NCBI GenBank assembly: GCA_037074705.1
Contig: CM073590.1
Coordinates: 7,642,001 to 7,706,000 of the forward strand
Direction of reading: 5' to 3'
Source of the DNA: Zhengitettix transpicula
Taxonomy: Eukaryota; Arthropoda; Insecta; Orthoptera; Tetrigidae
DNA length: 64,000 bases
Below are positions 56,688 through 64,000 of this stretch, in pieces. The first letter of the stretch is position 1. Each line of letters starts with the position of its first letter. Below the pieces are notes generated by a model. That model saw only the letters and a program-made list of their open reading frames with translations, was not told the DNA's origin and ran no database searches. The translations under genes and the position numbers were made by a program.

Positions 56688-59600
56688 ATATTGTCTGATT
56701 TCTATCTATATAACAAAGTCTCTAGAGTGAAAATAAATTGCTTTACAAGCATTTAAAGTCCTCCCGTTCGTGACACACATCTCTGCACAATTATTCGTTG
56801 AAAAAGTTGCATATCCTGATTCGTAAGTGTCCACCATTTTCTGATTGTTTCATCGTGATGAACTATGCTGGTAGGATCTTATATGAAGCTGTGCCAAACA
56901 CTCTCGTAATTCAGGATTGGTAATACAAAATTATAATCGAGAAAAAGACATTTCACCTTGCTTCACTCAAAAGGTTTTAATTTTTCTCAAATATAATTCT
57001 CCCAGCGTTTTATAAGTACATCTATGTGCTAATAATTTAGGCTAATAGTGGCCACATTAGCAAATTGGCCATGAATTCCATCTGTAATCGGAATACACAA
57101 GTTGTCCAGAATTTATATAGATGCAATTTAATTGTTCAATTTTTTATTCCTTCCGAACTCTTCTTGTTTCTGAACTTTTCTTGTATAAAATTCCGTTTAC
57201 CTTATGTTATTTGACCGGTGTATTTGTAATATATTACTTCGGTCTTTGCAAAATATGATTTGTTGAACTGAAGCACTTAAACACGTTTTTATAACAATCG
57301 AAATAATGTAGACAGTTTTCCAAATAGACATTAGGGCAAACAATTGTATTCATCACAGTAAATTTTCGTGTTTTGTGATAGAAGAGCGAACTAAATCCTC
57401 AGGTCTACAATATGACATTTCTACAAGGTTAATTTCATCATTCGATTCCATAATTATGGTTACAAAAATTAATTTTCAGTTGCCTATGAATTTTTTGAAG
57501 CCTGTCATCGACGTGATGCTGAAAGCGAATTATATAAACAAACCACATGTATGAATAGCCCTAATAACACTATCTGATTTACGTCCACACTTAGCAATGA
57601 CGGGCACATCCTCAGCACTCTTCAGAATGACTCGTGAATGTAGTGTCTAAAGTCATTGAGCTCGGTTGATTTAGGAGTCCCACAAGGACCTAACGAGGAA
57701 GTTTTGTTGCAGACGAAGCACCGGAGATGAGTAACGTAAGCCAGGAGGTGTGCTGGGACGGATTACAGGCCTCCAGGAAGGACGCTCCAACGCTCTACGC
57801 AGGCGCCTACGCCAGTGCCCGCATAATGTGCAAATAAAATAGTCCCCATACGTATTCAGATTTGGATTTGCTTGATGGAAATGAACCTCCATGCATAACA
57901 AGTACGCGGTCCAAACATGGACCTTATAATTGCGAATTCTACTGAAACCGCTCGTCTACTGGCTTGCGCAGTCCTATGAGTTTTCATTTTCTTTAGGAAC
58001 GACTGTAATTGATGAAACAGCCCGACTAGGAATCTACATCAATCTACACCAGTAAAAGAGAAGGGGATATAAAGTTGGCCATGGCCTATCTAGGAAACTT
58101 CCCATGAATCATGTAGAAAATTTCCAGGGAAAAAAAAGGGAGAAGACGGGTTTGGCGGCACTACCGCTGACGTGATACTAACCGGTGACCTCACACCATA
58201 AGTACTGCCATCTTCCGAGAACAGTTAGCAACTAATAATAGCGAATCGCTGTGTAAAATTTAGTATTCTTGAATAGCACTAAAGTATCTATTTCCAAGCA
58301 ACACGGGCCTCCTCGAGCAAAACGTCGGGTATGTTATTTTACATTTACTACTTGTATATGTTGTGGCCAATAGCTAAGCTAAGCTTTTCAATTCGAAAGA
58401 TCTCGATAAAAGTTTCTATGACCTAAAAACCACGAAATTTTGCACCTCTTTTCAGGTTTTCGCTAAAAGCCTTATATTTAAAACCTAAATAAATATTATT
58501 TTGTTTTTTTACCTTATAATTGACTCATTTTTCTTTGTGGGCTATATGTGAAACATTTATAATTTATTCAGTACAACCAAACTCTCCTCATGACGTGATC
58601 ACCTCATGCATAAAAATGAACGACCCAACGAACAGTGTGTATTTACATACACTGCAAAATTAAATAATACAAATTTTAAATATATTATCTGACTTGTTTT
58701 AATATAAATAGAATTAATTTTTGCAATCGGATGTTGTTGGAAGTAGTCAGTTTAAAGTATTATATCTTTTCATATTTTGTTAATTATATAAAACTGAATA
58801 GGTTCTTAATTATATGGGGGGAACGGTTTGTGTATTACATGTAAATTTTAATTAATCAAGAACTTACTTATGGCCACAGTTCATAAATTCAAATTACATT
58901 TCCCTTTTTGTGGAAATACACTCGCCACAAACCTGAATCAGCATCGAGTTGATTAGAACACATAAATCCACCATGCTTTTATTTTTTCACGACAATAAAA
59001 ATATTGTCAAATTATTCTTAATTCTCGTCGGTTATATGAAACAATACTGGCGTCAAAATATTACTGCTGGTGAGTAGCCTGAAACGTAAATCTTTATTTT
59101 GGAAGGCGTATATAAGTATATCTTATGAAATTCGTTGTATTTAGTACTTTCTTTTTGGTATCCTCGTCTTCCCTTATAATTAATACATGTCTCATACTCA
59201 ACATCCGTCTTTTAGGCTGTCAACGAAATATAGAAAATTTCTTAAATCTGATTCGTGAGAATTAACGATGATTCTGTTTTTGAGTATAATTTTTTATCAA
59301 CCTACTTTTTGTGTAGAGAAGAGTCATTTTATGACTGGGCTCTATTCATTTATTTAATTATTTATTTGTTTACTGAATTATTTTCGTTTTGATTACATGG
59401 AATACTATTTTTATTTTGTATATTTCTTTCTTCATTTACATATAAGTTATTAAATATTCAAGACTTTGTCAGTGGCTAGTCTAAACTGTATTTATAGTAA
59501 CCCTAAAATCACACGCATTATAAATTAATAATAACATAAAGACTATCGGTCAGTACAGTGTTTGCTATATCATTTAAACCATTTTATTAACTTCTATGAT

Positions 59601-60839
59601 GTAATTTAATATGGCAGGTGATGCATAAGGTCTATCATAATGTATTATCAAAACTAACATTTAAAAACAATGCGGGAAGATATTATCTAGAATCACAATA
59701 AATTGGTACCTGAAAATTTGGTATAATTTGGTATAATTTTGTATAATGAAAGGATATTCTGTAATTTATTTAATTTTTGTATTGTCGGCATAGTATTATG
59801 TCCCAGGTTATGTAGACAAGAGTCAGCGTTGCGTAAGAATGTGGAGTGCCCGTGAATATTATTGTCGGAGTTTGGAGGTTAAAAAACTTAGACGAGAAGT
59901 CGGCTCAGTCCTCGATACAAAATTAAACGGAGCAATTATAGACAGTCTGCAATAGCATCTGACCAGTAGCGGTCATTTTTAGAGTCTGCGATTGTATTGA
60001 GACAGTAAAGTTCAGTCTGCCATTAACAGCAAAGAAAGCTATTAAAAGTATTGGAAAGAGAGCTTGAACGAGTTATGTGGGAAAGGTAAAGAACGTAGTA
60101 CTAGATGTGATTGATCTTGTATTGAAATGTTGGAAATCGACTGTTGATCATCTGTGGTGAGGCACTCATGAATATGTGCTGACGTAGGTTGCGAACAGTA
60201 AAATACCATGGCCCATTAATTAAAATCTTTTTAAATTATTGGTGATGTGAATAAGTAATGTTATATGAGAGCTGCTGTGATGATTGGAATGTTCTACATT
60301 TTCATTGTAAACCTAGTAGAAAAATTGCGTACTGTCAGATTTCTTTAGAATTATTAAAATTTCGTCAAATATCTTCAGATTTTTATAGATTTTTCCTATG
60401 TTAACATTTCTCTTATAAATTTTATTCATTATTTTGTAACATTTTGTTTTCTTTAATTCGGTTATAATTGTTTGCTTCCTATTACTGTTTGAGGCACTAT
60501 GATTATAATTTCAATACCACATAATATTAAATGTTCAGCAATAAAGAAACTATACAAATTACGTAAACGATTAAATTAATCATCTTGATAAAAATAAATA
60601 AGATAGCATCACTTACGGATTTAATTTATGTATACAGGTTTCATGAATGAATCAAAATATCAAATGTCTATTAAACGACTCCGTTTCCACATGCACTACA
60701 CATTACACATGACGCTTTTATTATTTTACTTTTTTAAACTTATAGTCAAAGGACTTCAGAGTTTATAAAAATTGATATTCTGTATTCACATTGTAAATAA
60801 TTAACTTGGGGACTTGCGATCTTGAAAATGCGGAGGTAG
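56688..60839. other. no gene recognised
   Basis: Mostly AT-rich. Slightly GC-richer islands at about 57660-57900 (minus-strand ORF, 76 codons, Arg-rich, unassigned), 58010-58340 and 59820-60200 match nothing I can name. The last has three CAGTCTGC/GAGTCTGC-type words within about 90 bp. Confidence 0.45.
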
Positions 60840-62760
60840 CGGGAAGTCTGCTATGGTGTGATTAGGGTTATTAAGTGAGACTTTTATTAAATGAGATATG
60901 GCGTATGAAATGTTATGGATACTTCTGGAATGATGAGGTCTCTGTGGATTATTGAGATTCGGAGGTACCAGAGGGAGTTAGATATAGCTCTAAGAATTTT
61001 ATTTTGCTTTATTGGAATTGAAATGGTCAGTGCTTCCCCATACGGCTCAGGAGTATGACCATATGGGGCGGATTAGGGATAAGTTGAGGATTCTTTTGGT
61101 AATGAGTGATTGTGTTGATTTTCTATTGAGGATTTGATACAGTTGTTTCAATTTGAAGGTTTTTTTTGAGTGATTTATATATGGTTTTCAGAATAATTTT
61201 GCGTCAAGGATTAGGCCGAGGTATGTAGTAGTTTGTTGATTAGGGATTTTTGTATAATTGGTAAATAATGAATGTTTAAGGTTTTGTTTAGTTTTGAGGG
61301 TAAATGGAATAATGGAAGATTTTGAAGGGTTTATTTTGACTCTCCACATTTTGTTCCATTTGTCGAAGTCATTTAGGCCTATTTGGAATGTTGAATTGAA
61401 GACAGCAGTTTGTAGGATTAAGGCTATTTCATTGGCAAAATGTAAGGTTTTTGTGGAAGGGTGTTGGGATATGTCGTGAATGTAAAGATTGAATAGGAAG
61501 TGGTCGAGGATGCTGCTTTGAGGGACGCCTGACTTGATGAGAAAGGATTTGGTCAGGATGTTTAACTGAGTACGTGCGGTTATTAAGATAAATTGTAAGG
61601 ACTAATTTTGGAAAGCAGAGCAAGATGATAAACTTTATCGAAAGCGTCCACAAAGGCAGTGATTCAGGAATTCTGATTGTCGAAACAATTATTTATGAAG
61701 TTGGTTACGGAATACAGTTGGTGGGTGCAAGAATTCTTGGGTCTAAATTCATATTGAGGGGAAAGAAGATGTGTTAGTTTTTTGGAGAAAAGGGGAAGGA
61801 ATATTTTTTCGAAAATGATGGAGAGAAAGGCTAATATGTCTGAAGCTGGGACGAATTTAGGTTTGTTGGATTTGTTAATCATTATAATGTGAGCGTGTTT
61901 CCAGGCTGCGGCATAGTATGTTGTCATGAATTGACGTTGAATATTATGGTGATGAAGATGGTTGCTTTTTTTGTGATGTGTTTAAGGTGTGGTGGGGTGA
62001 TATGGTCGTGACCGGAGGAAGACTTGTTTTTGAATTTAGCTATGGAGGAGCGAATTTGGGTGGATGTAAATAATTGTGGTAGGGGAGAGAGTTAATGTGG
62101 TTGGAGGAGTATAATGTTTATAAGATTGTCGTGGTGGAGATTAACAGTAGAATTAGGAGAGAATTGGGATTTTAGAATGTTTGATTTATGGGTGGGGGAT
62201 ATCACAGTTTGGTTTTGTAATGGATTTAGTTTGGCGCCAGATCGAGTAATCGGAAGGGTTTTTTGTTACAGGTGATTGAAATGGTTTATGTCTCTTAAGT
62301 CGCGTAAAGTGCTTCTGAGTTTTAGCGATATTGATTTGTAATATTGTTTGTCATTAGAGTGTTTCGTTTGTAGCAATTTTTTCTTTGAAGAAGATCGTTT
62401 ATAATAACGTTTGTTAGTAGGTGTAGGGTAACGGGTGGTGGCGGCTGAGGAAAGGATAATGGCCTCAATCAATAGCTGTGTCTATATCTTGAGGTATATT
62501 AGTGAGTTTATAGTATCTGTGAAGAGGTTCAAGTTACTGAGGTGTTCAGATATGGAAGGAGAGGAAGTTAAATTTAGGTGTGCAAGGTATGGAAGGTGAT
62601 CAAAGGTTAACCCAGATTTTGTGAGTCAAGGTAATATTGTTCAGTTTTATAGATTATAAAGAAGTGTAGGATGTCCGGTGATTTGTCGTTGTCTGAGTAA
62701 TATATGGGTTCTGAAGTGAATTTGATTTTGTAAGGTTTGTTTATCTTAAAATTATATTCC
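60840..62760 (-). pseudogene. jockey-like LINE remnant, endonuclease end through RT
   Basis: Decayed non-LTR retrotransposon ORF2 on the minus strand, read from high to low coordinates. Near 62690 is YYSDNDKSPDILHFFI, the end of the endonuclease (usual form SDxxxxPDILDFF). Near 62010 is SSGHDHITPPHLK, the RT 'PGPDGI' block. 61900-61860 reads WKHAHIIMINKSNKP, and 61740-61700 reads FRPKNSCTHQLYSV. RT motif A at 61657-61627 reads AFVDAFDKVY. Motif B at about 61540-61480 reads SGVPQSSILDHFLFNLYIHD. Motif C at about 61447-61418 reads LHFANEIALI where YADD is expected. TYLGLILDAKL lies near 61220. Many stops and frameshifts separate them. RT normally copies the element RNA at a nicked site; this copy cannot. 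The ORFs at 61429-61653, 61664-61927 and 62266-62472 are fragments of it. Confidence 0.88.
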
Positions 62761-64000
62761 CTCTTGGGTTAGAGATTCCGGAGCCAGATGTAGTGAATTT
62801 AGGAAGTTTAGTAATGGAAACTCGTACAACTAGTTCTCATTTAATTATGATAGTAGAATGGGCATTTATGAAAAACAGTGATTTATCGTTTAAAAATGCC
62901 TGATGATCTTGTAGCGGGCTAATCCCTTTTATCCATACCAGAGCGGAAAGAAATGGTGCTTCAAGAAACCAACTTGTCAAAGAATCAGATACAAATGTAA
63001 ATGTTAAGGTTGATACACTAATTTTATATAGAACAAGTATACTGATATCCTTGTAGTAATAGGCAATTTAACATACGATAAATATTTCATAAAATACTAA
63101 TACGTAGTGAATAGCGTATTGATTGACGTAATTGCAATAATGATTTAAAAATTTGAAGTAAAAAAAAATTGAAACTGGAAGAATTAACAAAAAATGAACA
63201 AATATTGTTTAGAAATGGTAAAATCTGCTGTAGGTTGTAAAATGATTATCACTAGGGCTTATTAGATAAGAAGTAATTAAGGACTATGTTTTACCGCTGA
63301 AGAATATTTTCTCGGGTTTCCACTTGGATACAAAAGTAATTAAACCCCGACGTTTCGACGATATTCCGCACTGTTCTGTTATTCCAAGCTCTTTTTTTTA
63401 TCTTTTCTTCAACAAGTAATAATTTTGCACGCATAAGAATTGATCTTTCGGTCATTTGATCTTAGAATTAAAGGTCACATATTTTTCGTTTAAAAATGCT
63501 TAAGATGCCTTTTATTATTGTTTTTTAACTTTTATTTTGAGTCGCCTTAAGGTGCATGATCTCTGGCGACTATACTGTAATGAACAGGTATTGCTGATAT
63601 GAATAATTGAGATAATTGCCCATTTATTTTGACATATTTGCATATTTAAATACTTTATTGTATCATTTCGGACATAACTTTTAAATTTCCATATATTAAT
63701 TTTATGAATTATATAATTTTTGTGTAATAAGTTCATGATTCTGTGATTTTGTTGAGTTGTTTCTTACCGGACATATTTGTTCTGTTCGTATTTTTTGCAG
63801 ACTACGATATGTTGTTTGTTGATTCACATATTAGTGGGGTTCTATTATTCAATATGTGGATATGAGTGCGCGGTTCTAATTATTGGATGTTTACTTGCCC
63901 CCTGTGATACAGTTTATTGTTGGTTTTTAAGGAGTAGTAATCATTCATATCTTTATGCATTTTGTCTACTTTCTCTTTTTTCCATTTTATATTCCACTGT
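62761..64000. other. AT-rich stretch without genes
   Basis: No gene recognised. About 63320-63400 carries CCCCGACGTTTCGACGATAT, a phrase typical of short insect repeats and retroelement ends, without a defined element. The minus-strand ORF at 63515-63736 looks random. Confidence 0.5.

Noticed and set aside
57671..57901. Arg-rich minus-strand ORF (76 codons)
   Set aside because: Composition reflects a GC-rich patch; no motif or family match.

Overview
This window looks like a gene-poor, repeat-rich stretch of an arthropod nuclear genome, most likely an insect. The evidence is strong AT bias, many long (TA)n microsatellites, no operons or dense ORFs, tRNA-derived SINEs, and remnants of LINE, Penelope-like and Gypsy elements of types common in insects. 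A cockroach, termite or stick-insect type genome is a guess from the repeat content; the species cannot be fixed from the sequence. I find no convincing host protein-coding gene, rRNA or functional tRNA. Almost every open reading frame longer than 60 codons is a chance ORF or lies inside a mobile element.

Layout. 0-13 kb: AT-rich background with decayed LINE 3' pieces on the minus strand (2491-2990, 7768-8470, 9692-9830), a 121-bp foldback hairpin (4305-4425) and a SINE (9866-9945). 13.9-18.3 kb: a solo-LTR-like repeat (13977-14646), a GC-shifted block with a recurring CAGTCGGGCAG motif, the first of three copies of an unnamed dispersed repeat (family X), and SINE pieces. 18.3-28.4 kb: essentially empty. 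28.4-41 kb: family X copies 2 and 3, two copies of a roughly 700-bp repeat (family Y, one interrupting a (TA)n tract), a Penelope-like element with a decayed GIY-YIG domain in head-to-head arrangement, SINEs, and a 385-bp inverted-repeat element.

41.7-44.5 kb holds a Gypsy element of the CsRn1/Kabuki type. It has 449/446-bp LTRs, a 4-bp CATC target duplication, a tRNA-Trp-like primer site, and gag, a CHCC zinc knuckle and a protease in one frame. An in-frame deletion has removed the reverse transcriptase and nearly all of the integrase. 49.98-54.61 kb holds a second LTR element with two apparently identical 731-bp LTRs and a single gag-like, coiled-coil-rich ORF, with no pol at all. Between and after them are foldback elements, SINEs, a second copy of the solo LTR (49092-49665, opposite strand) and a decayed jockey-like LINE (about 60840-62760, minus strand).

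No host pathway can be read from this window. The main biological story is mobile-element parasitism. Both LTR elements lack the enzymes for their own transposition, yet the second carries LTRs with no visible difference, so it was probably copied recently by enzymes supplied from elsewhere.
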